Positions 44,189-52,896 of a stretch of 64,000 bases of DNA are shown one piece after another. The notes under the pieces are model-generated. The model ran no database searches and was not told the origin of the DNA. It saw nothing but the letters and a program-made list of their open reading frames with translations. Position 1 is the first letter of the stretch; each line of letters starts with the position of its first letter. This DNA comes from Paraburkholderia kirstenboschensis (GTDB taxonomy: Bacteria > Pseudomonadota > Gammaproteobacteria > Burkholderiales > Burkholderiaceae). The stretch spans positions 1-64,000 of the forward strand of contig NZ_CAJHCR010000021.1 in assembly GCF_904848585.1 (NCBI RefSeq), in the 5' to 3' direction. A program made the translations under genes and the position numbers.

Positions 44189-44958
44189 CAGTGCACCCCC
44201 GCGAGCGTCTGCGGGCCGCTGCCCATATAAGCTTCAATCACGCGCTCGTCCGCGGAAACTTCCGCATAGGTGCCTTCGGCCAGCACGCTGCCGCGCTGCA
44301 GCACCGAGATCCTGTCGCAAATACCCGCGACGACCGTGAGATTGTGTTCGACCATCAGGATCGTGCGGTCCGCAGAAATCTTTTTGACCAGCTCGGCAAT
44401 CCGGTCGACGTCCTCGTGTCCCATTCCCTGGGTCGGCTCGTCCAGAAGCATCAGTTCCGGGTCCATGGCCAAGGTCGTCGCGATTTCGAGCGCACGCTTG
44501 CGGCCGTAAGGCAAATCAGCGGCGATATCGTGCGCGAATGCAACCAGATTCACCGAGGCAAGCAGGTCCATGGCGCGATCGTTCAGGCAAGCGATGCTGC
44601 GTTCGCTGCGCCAGAAATGAAACGACGTGCCGAGCTTGCGCTGCAAGCCAATGCGCACGTTGTCGAGAACCGAAAGATGCGGGAAGACCGCGGAGATCTG
44701 AAACGAGCGGATGACCCCTTGTCGAGCGATCTGCGCGGGCGTGGCATCCGTGATGTCGCGCCCTTTGAATACAATCGCCCCGGCGCTCGGGGTGAGGAAT
44801 TTGGACAGCAAATTGAAGAACGTCGTTTTGCCGGCGCCGTTCGGACCGATCAGGGCATGGATATGTCCGCGGCGGACTTTGACGCTGACATCATTCACGG
44901 CAGTAAATCCGTTGAAATGCCGGGTCAGGTTTCGCGTCTCGAGAATGACGTCGACCAC
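44188..44958 (-). CDS. livG: Branched-chain-type ABC transporter ATPase (LivG family)
   Basis: 256 residues from a GTG with GGAGCAGCCA upstream. Walker A is ALIGPNGAGKTTFFNLLSKF, and LLDEPTQGMGHEDVDRIAEL is Walker B with the D-loop. The C-terminal VIEAYMGSGP resembles the LivG tail. The signature region reads LPYGRKRALEIATTLAMDP, the LivG variant. It pairs with livF. Confidence 0.92.
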   Translation of the reverse strand: MVDVILETRNLTRHFNGFTAVNDVSVKVRRGHIHALIGPNGAGKTTFFNLLSKFLTPSAGAIVFKGRDITDATPAQIARQGVIRSFQISAVFPHLSVLDNVRIGLQRKLGTSFHFWRSERSIACLNDRAMDLLASVNLVAFAHDIAADLPYGRKRALEIATTLAMDPELMLLDEPTQGMGHEDVDRIAELVKKISADRTILMVEHNLTVVAGICDRISVLQRGSVLAEGTYAEVSADERVIEAYMGSGPQTLAGVH

Positions 44959-45051
44959 TGGCTGCTCCAGTTGTTCGTTTATACCGTGAGGCGTCGGCGA
45001 CGACGCCCCGTTGCGCTGCGTTGCGTTTGTACGCCGCCTGCGGTGAGCCGG

Positions 45052-45906
45052 CTATTGCGCCGGTGCGGTCGCGCGCTTGCCCGCTTCGGCCGCGCCTGCA
45101 TACAGAATCTGCAATTGCATATCGACAGCAGCGGCGTGGCGCGCCATCGCCTCCGGATGAAAGTCCGATTCCGGCGCCGGCGCGAGGACGAAATTACCGT
45201 GCCTGTCTTCGCCGCGCACCAACGTCGCACTGTCCGGCAAACCAGTGGTCTGGTAAGCGTGCGTGGGGATATAGCGGATCGCAAAGCCGACTCGCGGAAA
45301 GTCCGCTTTGTTAGGCTCGGAGCCGTGAAAGAGCCGCACATTGTGAATCGATGCTTCGCCCGGCTGCAGGATGACGTCCAGCACATCATCTTCGTTGACC
45401 TCAACAGCGATTTCCTGGCCACGGGTCAGGAAATTGTTTTCGTCGAAGGTATCGATATGCGGCACCTGCGTTTTGTGACTGCCGGGCACCACGCGCAGAC
45501 AGCCGTTCTCGACCACACTGGGCGTCAGCGCAAGCCATACGGTTAGCACTTCATTGGTTGACATGCCGTAGTAGGTGGAGTCCTGATGCCAGGACACGAA
45601 GCGCGGATCGTGCGGCTTCTTGGCAAAGAACTGCGAGTTCCAGCACAGAATGTCCGGACCGAGAATATCTTCAACCGCGTCGAGGATTGTCGGATGGCGT
45701 ACTAGCTCCGCAAGCCAGGTCACCAGCATGTGCGAGTTGTGCAACTGATTGTTGTTGCGCGACATCTTCGCGCCATAGCGCTCCTGCAGATCCATGAAGC
45801 GCCCGAGAAGATCGTTCGCATCGGCCGGCGTCATAGCCTTCACCGGAAAATGCACCCCTTCTTCCTTATAACGGTCGATCTCCGTCTGGCTCAATAGTTT
45901 TGGCAT
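45052..45906 (-). CDS. Phytanoyl-CoA dioxygenase (PhyH) family protein
   Basis: 284 residues with AATTAGGAGGACAT just before the start. Iron ligands are visible as SWHQDSTYYGM (His-X-Asp) and the distal His in IHNVRLFHGSEPN; the 2-oxoglutarate-binding Arg is in GFAIRYIP. Members hydroxylate an unactivated carbon using O2 and 2-oxoglutarate. Sitting between the transporter and a CoA-transferase, it could carry out the first oxidation of the imported substrate. Confidence 0.87.
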   Translation of the reverse strand: MPKLLSQTEIDRYKEEGVHFPVKAMTPADANDLLGRFMDLQERYGAKMSRNNNQLHNSHMLVTWLAELVRHPTILDAVEDILGPDILCWNSQFFAKKPHDPRFVSWHQDSTYYGMSTNEVLTVWLALTPSVVENGCLRVVPGSHKTQVPHIDTFDENNFLTRGQEIAVEVNEDDVLDVILQPGEASIHNVRLFHGSEPNKADFPRVGFAIRYIPTHAYQTTGLPDSATLVRGEDRHGNFVLAPAPESDFHPEAMARHAAAVDMQLQILYAGAAEAGKRATAPAQ

Positions 45907-45967
45907 ATGTCCTCCTAATTAATGCAAACAGGTACCCATCCACGTCACTGACCGCGAAACGCCTTTT

Positions 45968-47197
45968 TCAGGTCGTCACCGCGGCCGCCTCCTCCACGAC
46001 GCCGTCAGCCACGAAAGCGTCGATTTGGTCATCGGTATAGTTGTATTCGCGCAGCAGTTCACGCGTGTGTTCGCCGAGCAGCGGCGACGGACGAGTGATC
46101 TGCGTCGGGGTTTCGGAAAAGTGGACCGGGCAGCCCAGCGCTCGCGTCGGTCCGGCCTGCGGATGCACCAGGTCGACGACCATGTTGCGCGCCAGCGTCT
46201 GCGGATGCTCGAGCGCTTCCTCCACTGTATGCACGGGACCGACCGGCACACCTGCCTTATCGAAAGCCGCGATCCATTCGTCGCGGGTACGCGTGACGAG
46301 AACGCACGTCATCTCGGCAACCAGCACCTCGAGATTTTCCATTCGCGCCATATTGGTGGCGAACCGCGGATCGGCTCGCCATTGCGGACGCTCGAGCACA
46401 TCGGCAATACGCTCCCAATTCGCCTGATTTGCCCCACCGATGTTGATCCAGCCGTCGCTTGCGCGAAACGCCTGATACGGCGCGGTCAGAAGATGAGCCG
46501 AACCCGTCGGGCCAGCCGACTTGCCTGTGGCAAAGTAGATCGCCGCATGCCAGTACATTTGCTGGAGCGCCGCCTCGATCAGCGAGGTGTCGACGATCTG
46601 CCCCTGGCCGGTTTTCAGCTTGTGCGCGTAGGCGGCCGCGATGCCGACGACACTGAGCACGCCGGCGTTAATATCCGCGATCGAATTACCGGTCTTCGCC
46701 GGCGGTCTGCCGGGCTCGCCAGTTACCGACATAAGGCCGGAGAAGCCTTGCGCCACCAGATCGAAACCGCCTTTGTCTCCGTATGGCCCATCCCGGCCAT
46801 AGCCTGAGATCGCGCAATAGATCAGGCCGCTATTGATTTTGGACAGTACGTCGTATCCAAGCCCGAACTTCTCGAGCGTGCCACGCCGGTAGTTTTCGAT
46901 CAGTACGTCAGTGTCGGCCACCATTCGCTTCAGGATCTCTTTGCCTTGCGCGTGCTTCAGGTTGACCGCCACGCCACGCTTGTTCCGGTTGAGCATCATG
47001 AAGGCCGCCGACACGCCGTTCACGCGCGGTTCGCCATAGCCACGCGAGTCGTCGCCACCAGGCAGCTTTTCGACCTTGATGACGTCAGCGCCCATATCCG
47101 CCAGCATCATTCCGCAGGTAGGCCCCGCCATGATCTGGGCCAGCTCTAACACCCGCATTCCGGCAAGCGGTCCGGCGTGTGAGGAATTCGTTGTCAT
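45968..47197 (-). CDS. Class III CoA-transferase (CaiB/BaiF family)
   Basis: 409 residues from the ATG at 47197, which has AACGAAGGAAACC upstream; the open frame runs on to 47677 through the crotonase gene but that part is a shadow. Motifs are LAGMRVLELAQIMAGPTCGM, GADVIKVEKLPGGDD, NRNKRGVAVNLKHAQG, ENYRRGTLEKFGLGYDVL and NSIADINAGVLSVVG with the catalytic-type Asp. It belongs to a different branch from the two CoA-transferases in region 1. Confidence 0.9.
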   Translation of the reverse strand: MTTNSSHAGPLAGMRVLELAQIMAGPTCGMMLADMGADVIKVEKLPGGDDSRGYGEPRVNGVSAAFMMLNRNKRGVAVNLKHAQGKEILKRMVADTDVLIENYRRGTLEKFGLGYDVLSKINSGLIYCAISGYGRDGPYGDKGGFDLVAQGFSGLMSVTGEPGRPPAKTGNSIADINAGVLSVVGIAAAYAHKLKTGQGQIVDTSLIEAALQQMYWHAAIYFATGKSAGPTGSAHLLTAPYQAFRASDGWINIGGANQANWERIADVLERPQWRADPRFATNMARMENLEVLVAEMTCVLVTRTRDEWIAAFDKAGVPVGPVHTVEEALEHPQTLARNMVVDLVHPQAGPTRALGCPVHFSETPTQITRPSPLLGEHTRELLREYNYTDDQIDAFVADGVVEEAAAVTT

Positions 47198-47220
47198 GGT
47201 TTCCTTCGTTCCATTGGGGG

Positions 47221-48000
47221 TTATCTGCCGACGAAGTCGGGACGTTGCTTGGCGAGAAACGCCTGATAGCCGATGCGGAAGTCCTCCGTGTCGAAGCAGT
47301 CGAAGCATTCGTCGTATTCGGCGTCGGAGATGGCCACGGGCGCCGCCAGACGGCGCACGAATTTCTTGTGCCAGCGCGCGGCCAGGGGCGCCCCTTCGGC
47401 GACCCGCTGCGCCGTTGCCCATGCTTCCTCTGCGACCCTGTCGTCGGCGACCACGCGCGACACGAGTCGCTTTTCTTTTGCCTCGGCGGCGCCGAACACG
47501 CGGCCCTCCAGCAGGATTTCGAGTCCGACATCTGGACCCGTGAGGCGGATCATCGGCGCCATCTCCGTATACGCTTCGACCAACCCGAGGTTTTTTACCG
47601 GCGCGCCGAACCGGCTCGACTCCCCGCAGATGCGCATGTCGCATAGCGCGGCGAGCACCAGGCCGCCGCCAACGCACACGCCGTGAATCTGCGCGACGAT
47701 CGGATGACGGCAGTTTTCTATCGCGGCGGCCGCTGCGTGAACCACACGGCCGTAGTCAGCTGCACGAGCCTTGTCGCATCGATCGGTTGCAAACTCCGAG
47801 ATATCGGCCCCGGCGCTGAACGCCTTTTCACCCGCGCCACGCACAATGATGCAGCGCAAAGAATCGTCGGACGACAATGCGGTAAAGGCCACGTCGATCG
47901 CTTTCCACATCGGCTTTGATACCGCGTTAAGCCTTTCGGGCCGGTTGAGCACGACCGTCGCCACCGCACCGCTGCGCTCGACCTTGATGAAATCAGACAT
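47221..48000 (-). CDS. Enoyl-CoA hydratase/isomerase family protein
   Basis: 259 residues. RPERLNAVSKPM, KAFSAGADISEFATDR and IHGVCVGGGLVLAALCDMRI define the crotonase fold. The position of the first catalytic Glu (GGG-Glu-L in hydratases) is Val here (GGGLVL), and the second region reads APVKNLGLVEAYTEM, so a classical hydratase reaction is doubtful. The start has GAGGAGAAGCT upstream. It is 23 bp from the CoA-transferase. Confidence 0.85.
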   Translation of the reverse strand: MSDFIKVERSGAVATVVLNRPERLNAVSKPMWKAIDVAFTALSSDDSLRCIIVRGAGEKAFSAGADISEFATDRCDKARAADYGRVVHAAAAAIENCRHPIVAQIHGVCVGGGLVLAALCDMRICGESSRFGAPVKNLGLVEAYTEMAPMIRLTGPDVGLEILLEGRVFGAAEAKEKRLVSRVVADDRVAEEAWATAQRVAEGAPLAARWHKKFVRRLAAPVAISDAEYDECFDCFDTEDFRIGYQAFLAKQRPDFVGR

Positions 48001-48079
48001 AGCTTCTCCTCTGAAGACGGATCACGGGGCAATGGACTGATTTACCATCAGTTCATCGCCGCCACAGAATGCGTAGTCG

Positions 48080-48862
48080 TTAGACGACCGGACGGCCACC
48101 GTCGACCATCAACGTGCTTGCGGTTATATACGAAGCCTCGTCCGACGCCAGCCAAAGAATGGGATAGGCAACCTCGCGCGGATCGGCCCAACGTCGCATC
48201 AGGCAACCGTCGATGTCAGCGGTACGCAAATCTTCAGCGGACTGCCCGTTGGCTTGCGCCTTTGCGACATGAAACGGCGTCAACGTGAAGCCAGGACATA
48301 CGGCGTTGGCACGGATACCGTTAGGTGTCTCTTCGAACGCGAGCGTGCGCGTCAGGGCCAGGATCGCAGCCTTGGTAGCATCGTATTGGCCCATGCCGGG
48401 CCGGCCGGTCACCGCATACGTCGAAGAAATATTGATGATGCTGCCTTGCCGGGATGCTCGCATCGCCGGAATCACCGCCTTCGACATGAACGCATAACTC
48501 AGCAAGTTGACGCCGAGAATGTCCTGCCAGGATTGCGCCGATGCTTCCGCAAGTGGCGAGTAACTGCGGATCCCTGCGTTGTTTACGAGTACATCGATGC
48601 GCCCGAACCCGTCCAGTGTCTTTGCTGCGATATCCGTGGCCGATATCTCGTTAGCGACGTCGGCAATCACGGTGAGAACGGTTGCGCCGGGAACGGTGTC
48701 GCGGATCCTCGCGGCCGCGTCATCCAGTGCCGCTCCATCGCGATCCACGAGTACGACTTTGCCGCCCTCTTCGCAGAAAACCGTTCCCGTCGCTGAGCCG
48801 ATCCCGCCTGCGCCGCCGGTCACGATGGCGACCTTGTCTTTGATTCGATTGCCCACTGCCAT
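48080..48862 (-). CDS. SDR-family NAD(P)-dependent oxidoreductase
   Basis: 260 residues. The cofactor motif is VAIVTGGAGGIGSATG, NNAGI follows, and the catalytic Ser-Tyr-Lys appears as NISSTYAVTGRPGMGQYDATKAA. VDRDG after beta-2 suggests NAD preference. Classic short-chain alcohol dehydrogenase of normal length. It is likely a secondary-alcohol oxidation step in the operon. Confidence 0.9.
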   Translation of the reverse strand: MAVGNRIKDKVAIVTGGAGGIGSATGTVFCEEGGKVVLVDRDGAALDDAAARIRDTVPGATVLTVIADVANEISATDIAAKTLDGFGRIDVLVNNAGIRSYSPLAEASAQSWQDILGVNLLSYAFMSKAVIPAMRASRQGSIINISSTYAVTGRPGMGQYDATKAAILALTRTLAFEETPNGIRANAVCPGFTLTPFHVAKAQANGQSAEDLRTADIDGCLMRRWADPREVAYPILWLASDEASYITASTLMVDGGRPVV

Positions 48863-48889
48863 TCACTCCAATGCCAGAATAAACCCCGG

Positions 48890-49831
48890 TCAGCAATCGT
48901 CGCGCGTGACTGTTTGCGCGTCGATCCTGTAAAACCTGGCGGCGTTGCCGCAGAAGAACCGATCGAGATCGCTCTCCGAAAAATCGCTGAGAATGGTCAG
49001 GAGTCCATCGACGATCGTTTCATAGGAAGCGCGCAATGTAGAAACCGGCCAGTTGCTACCGAACATACAACGCTCGATGCCGAAGATCTCAATCGCCTCC
49101 CGCACCACTTGCCGGTTCCCCTCGATACTCCACGGCGCAGCAGGCAAACCCAGTTCAGATACCTTCAGCCACACATTGGGATGGGCAGCGACCGCTTCCA
49201 TGCCGCTGCGCCACGCGGCGAGCCCTTCCGGGCTGCGGTCCCATGGAAAACCCGTGTGGTTCAATACGATCGCCGTCGCTGGGAAGTCACGCGCCACGGC
49301 CGCCGCCTCGTGCAGATGCCAGCACGGCACACGCAGGTCCCATGAAAGCCCGTACTTCTCCAGCAGCGCAAATCCCCGTAGCCATCGTTCGTCCTGCATC
49401 GAGCCCGGTCGCCCCGGCGACATCTCTTCACGGCTCGGTGCGCAGACCGGTTTTGAGCGAACGCCGCGGAACAACGGCGATTCAAGATGAGCGAGCAACC
49501 GTTCTTCGCATTCGGGCCGATCGAACCAGACGTGACCGACGATGGCACTCGGTAAGCCCGTGGTGCGATTCAATTCGGTCAGCCAGCGCGTTTCCCCGAC
49601 CTGATCGGTACGCTCGCGCTCCGCTTCGATATGCACGGTCCCGATGACTGTGAACTTTGCCGATGCGGCGCGGTAATCATCCGGCAGATAGTTGCGGGCG
49701 CGCAGTGACGAGTAGTCCGAAAGAAAGAAATGCGGATCGACCGCCGTCGACAGCCACGGATAGTGCGCGGACTCGAGATCCCAAAAGTGGTGATGGGCGT
49801 CTAGAATCCGCTGTTGACGCAAACGAATCAT
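48890..49831 (-). CDS. Amidohydrolase family protein (COG3618, lactonase-like)
   Basis: 313 residues. The metal motif is ILDAHHHFWDLE at the N-terminus; VLNHTGFPWDR and CMFGSNWPVS follow, where Asn replaces the usual Asp of GSDWP, as in many COG3618 proteins. Characterised relatives hydrolyse sugar lactones (fuconolactonase) or 2-pyrone-4,6-dicarboxylate. The gene has GGAGAG before its ATG. A lactone intermediate in this pathway is plausible. Confidence 0.87.
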   Translation of the reverse strand: MIRLRQQRILDAHHHFWDLESAHYPWLSTAVDPHFFLSDYSSLRARNYLPDDYRAASAKFTVIGTVHIEAERERTDQVGETRWLTELNRTTGLPSAIVGHVWFDRPECEERLLAHLESPLFRGVRSKPVCAPSREEMSPGRPGSMQDERWLRGFALLEKYGLSWDLRVPCWHLHEAAAVARDFPATAIVLNHTGFPWDRSPEGLAAWRSGMEAVAAHPNVWLKVSELGLPAAPWSIEGNRQVVREAIEIFGIERCMFGSNWPVSTLRASYETIVDGLLTILSDFSESDLDRFFCGNAARFYRIDAQTVTRDDC

Positions 49832-49893
49832 GTGGCGCTCTCCGATATTGAACGCGTGCTAGTTCGCGATACGAGCGTGGTCGCGCAGCTGGC

Positions 49894-51102
49894 TCACTTC
49901 CACAACGCGCACTTCGATTCGCCCTTGGAGATGAAGGCCTGATCGCCCGGAATCGTCTGAACCCACTTTTCGTAATCCCACGGATACTTGGACTCGGCCG
50001 GGGTTTTGACACGCATCAGATACATGTCGTGCACCATGCTGCCGTCGGGACGGATCACACCATTGGTCGTGAAGAAGTCGTCGATCTTCGTTGCTCGCAG
50101 TTTCGCCATCACCTTGTCGGGATCGGTGCCCACCAGGCTGACCGCATTTAGATAGTTCGACACCGCCGACGCGTCTCCCGCCTGAAACATGCCGGGCATC
50201 TTTTTGACCGTGGCAAAGTAACGGCGCGCCCATTTGCGCGATGCGTCGCTCTGATCCCAGTACCATGCGTCGGTGAAATACATGTTCTGGGCGAGATCCA
50301 GTCCCAGCGAATTGATCTGACTGATCGGCATGACGATGCCCGCCAGCTTCATCGTCCTGTTGATCTGAAACTCGTGCGCACCCTTAATCGCGTTGACGAA
50401 ATCCGTACCGGAATTGGCGAGGCCAAGAACTTCAGCCTTCGAAGCCTGTGCCTGCAAAAGAAACGACGAGAAGTCCGACGCCCCTAGCGGATGTCGGGCT
50501 TCGCCGATAACTTTTCCGCCATTGGCCTTGATGGTCGCTGACGTTTCTTTTTCTAGCGAAATGCCGAATGCGAGGTCAGCCGTCAGAAAATACCAGGACT
50601 TGCCGCCTTGCTTGACGAGTGCCGCACCCGTGCCCCGCGCCACGGCCGCGGTGTCGAATACATACTGGATGGTGTACGGATTGCATTCCTCGTTGGTCAG
50701 CTGCATCGTGCCCGAACCGACGGAAATAAAGACTTTTTTCTTTTGAGCGGCAATGCCCGCCATCGCCAGCGTAGCCGAAGAGTTGGTTCCGCCCACCAGC
50801 AAGTCGATGCCCTGGACGTCGAACCATTCGCGCGCTTTGCTGGCCGCGATATCAGCCTTGTTCTGATGGTCTGCCACCAGCAGTTCGATCTTCTTTCCGC
50901 TGACGCTGCCACCCGCATCCGCGATCGCCATCTGGATCGCTTTGACGCCGCCCGGGCCATCGAGGTCCGCATAGTCGCCCGACAGGTCGGTAATAAACCC
51001 GATCTTTATGGTATTTCCCGCTGCGGCGGCGTAACTCGAACAACCAGCGGCCAGCAACGTGAAACTGGCAATAGCGAGCGCTTTTTTCGATTCTGTTTTC
51101 AT
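49894..51102 (-). CDS. Branched-chain-type ABC transporter substrate-binding protein
   Basis: 402 residues from the ATG at 51102, which has GGAGACAGCAGTA upstream; the ATG at 51117 is the alternative. The N-terminus MKTESKKALAIASFTLLAAG ends in a Cys (LAAGC), a possible lipobox, or is cleaved near SYAAAA. The mature part has IKIGFITDLSGDYADLDGPG and IAAQKKKVFISVGSGTMQLT, typical of the LivJ/AmiC-like family. It is the binding protein for LivHMGF in the same operon. Confidence 0.88.
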   Translation of the reverse strand: MKTESKKALAIASFTLLAAGCSSYAAAAGNTIKIGFITDLSGDYADLDGPGGVKAIQMAIADAGGSVSGKKIELLVADHQNKADIAASKAREWFDVQGIDLLVGGTNSSATLAMAGIAAQKKKVFISVGSGTMQLTNEECNPYTIQYVFDTAAVARGTGAALVKQGGKSWYFLTADLAFGISLEKETSATIKANGGKVIGEARHPLGASDFSSFLLQAQASKAEVLGLANSGTDFVNAIKGAHEFQINRTMKLAGIVMPISQINSLGLDLAQNMYFTDAWYWDQSDASRKWARRYFATVKKMPGMFQAGDASAVSNYLNAVSLVGTDPDKVMAKLRATKIDDFFTTNGVIRPDGSMVHDMYLMRVKTPAESKYPWDYEKWVQTIPGDQAFISKGESKCALWK

Positions 51103-51235
51103 TACTGCTGTCTCCATTGATTTTTTCGGTGCGTATCATTTATGTGCTGCTCGCATGCCGTCTGCCGGACCTCTTGATCGGGTCGGTCAGTTGTCCTTCC
51201 ACTACTCGCCTACCTTAAAGATGCCTGACTCCGTT

Positions 51236-52381
51236 TCAATAGGTGCCTGCGACCAGGATGCTGGAATCGACAGCCTTCACATCGTCAAGACCGACAAAAG
51301 CCAGCGTGAGATCCAGATCCTGGCGGATGATTTCCAAGCAACGTGTGACGCCGCTTTCACCTCGCGCGGCCAGTCCATAAAGAAACGATCGGCCGATATA
51401 TCCCGCCTTCGCCCCCAGCGCAAGCGCTTTGAGCAAGTCCTGACCTGAGCGGATTCCACCGTCGATATGAACCTCGGTCTCGCCCCCGACGGCATCGACG
51501 ACGGCCGGCAACGCCGATATGGTGGACGGCGCGTGGTCCATCTGCCGGCCCCCATGGTTCGACACGACAACGGCGTCCGCGCCGCTGTCAACCGCGAGTC
51601 GCGCATCCTCCGCGCACATGATTCCCTTGATGATCAATTTTCCCGGCCAGCGCCGCCTGATCCATTTTACGTCGTCCCAGGATAGCGTCGGATCGAATTG
51701 CTGGGACACCCACGACGACATCGACGTAATGTCCTTGACGTTCGCAGCATGCCCGACGATATTGCCAAACGTACGGCGCTTCGTCCCCGCCATATCCAGA
51801 CACCATCGCGGCTTTGACAACAGGCTCACAAGATTCGACACAGTCATTTTTGGCGGCACCGAAAGTCCGTTTCTGATCTCCTTCAGTCGCACGCCGTGAA
51901 ACTGCAAATCGACGGTCACTACAAGCGCCGCACATTTTGCAGCCGCGGCGCGGTCGATCAGACGAACCATGAAGTCCCGGTCTCGCATTACATATAGCTG
52001 GAACCAGAACGGCGCGGAGGTATGTTCCGCAATGTCTTCGATCGAGCAGACGCTCATTGTCGATAGAACGAATGGGATACCGAACTTCTCGGCCGCTCTT
52101 GCACCTAATATTTCGCCGTCCGCCCGTTGCATGCCGGCAATGCCAGTGGGCGCGATCGCCAAGGGCATCGTCACTTCCTGGCCGGCCATTCGCGTCTTCA
52201 GATTGCGGCGTTCGACGTTGACAGCAACGCGCTGCCTGAATTTCATGTGGCCGAAGTCCGCTGTATTGGCGCGATACGTCGACTCGGACCATGAGCCGGA
52301 ATCGACGTATTCGTAGAACATCCGCGGCACCCTCTTCTCGGCGAGCACGCGCAAGTCTTCTATGGTGGCAATGACAGTCAT
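51236..52381 (-). CDS. FMN-dependent alpha-hydroxy-acid oxidase/dehydrogenase (LldD/glycolate oxidase family)
   Basis: 381 residues. Family signatures are RVPRMFYEYVDSGSWSE, PLAIAPTGIAGMQ, IKGIMCAEDARLAVDSGADA and the active-site stretch VVVSNHGGRQMDHAPSTISA with catalytic His and substrate Arg; the FMN phosphate site is in HIDGGIRSGQDLLKALALGA. It oxidises (S)-2-hydroxy acids to 2-keto acids. It is the first gene of the 11-gene leftward operon. The ribosome binding site is weak. Confidence 0.9.
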   Translation of the reverse strand: MTVIATIEDLRVLAEKRVPRMFYEYVDSGSWSESTYRANTADFGHMKFRQRVAVNVERRNLKTRMAGQEVTMPLAIAPTGIAGMQRADGEILGARAAEKFGIPFVLSTMSVCSIEDIAEHTSAPFWFQLYVMRDRDFMVRLIDRAAAAKCAALVVTVDLQFHGVRLKEIRNGLSVPPKMTVSNLVSLLSKPRWCLDMAGTKRRTFGNIVGHAANVKDITSMSSWVSQQFDPTLSWDDVKWIRRRWPGKLIIKGIMCAEDARLAVDSGADAVVVSNHGGRQMDHAPSTISALPAVVDAVGGETEVHIDGGIRSGQDLLKALALGAKAGYIGRSFLYGLAARGESGVTRCLEIIRQDLDLTLAFVGLDDVKAVDSSILVAGTY

Positions 52382-52642
52382 GTTCTCAACCGTGGCGTGG
52401 TCAGCATGGCATCCCTACAGAACAGGTTGAAAACGAGTCTAGGGTTCGCCAATAGTCCGGTCAACGCACTATTTCTAACAGCGGGGAAAAGAAAACCTTT
52501 GGCCACTTGCCGCCCGCCGGCGCCATCGTTCTGGCCGGCGCCGGCGCAAGCGTTTGCGATGCCGCGTTTCGCGCAGGATTTGAGATGCGCGGGTGCCGCC
52601 CTTAGCTTGAGATGATCTCAAGCGTATGCCAGACTCCCCGCG

Positions 52643-52860
52643 ATGAACCGATTGCCCCCTCTCACAGCCGTATGTGCCTTCTAGGCAGTGGGGCGACGCC
52701 CGAGCATCACTGTCGCCGCAGACGAACTCCATCTCACGCCGGGTGCTGTGACCCGCCAGATCCGTTCGCTAGAGGACGCGCTGGGCGTCCAGTTGCTGGT
52801 ACGCGGTCATCTGCCGCGCGATGCAGCAAAGCACGTGCATCATCGGAGTCGAAAGCCTGA
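52643..52860 (+). pseudogene. LysR-family regulator remnant with premature TAG
   Basis: The frame begins MNRLPPLTAVCAF, then has TAG at 52682-52684 in place of the Glu codon expected in CAFEAVGRR, and continues AVGRRPSITVAADELHLTPG and AVTRQIRSLEDALGVQLLVR. This is the helix-turn-helix of a GcvA-type LysR protein. After LLVRG the sequence is unrelated, so the effector domain is gone. A C11 homopolymer follows at 52862-52872. It is divergent from the 11-gene operon and probably once regulated it. Confidence 0.75.
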
Positions 52861-52896
52861 GCCCCCCCCCCCGAAATGCCTGCGCTGATCACCCGC

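Noticed and set aside
47198-47677. N-terminal extension of the CoA-transferase frame
   Set aside because: It runs through the end of the crotonase gene; the ATG at 47197 has a good ribosome binding site and the conserved N-terminus.
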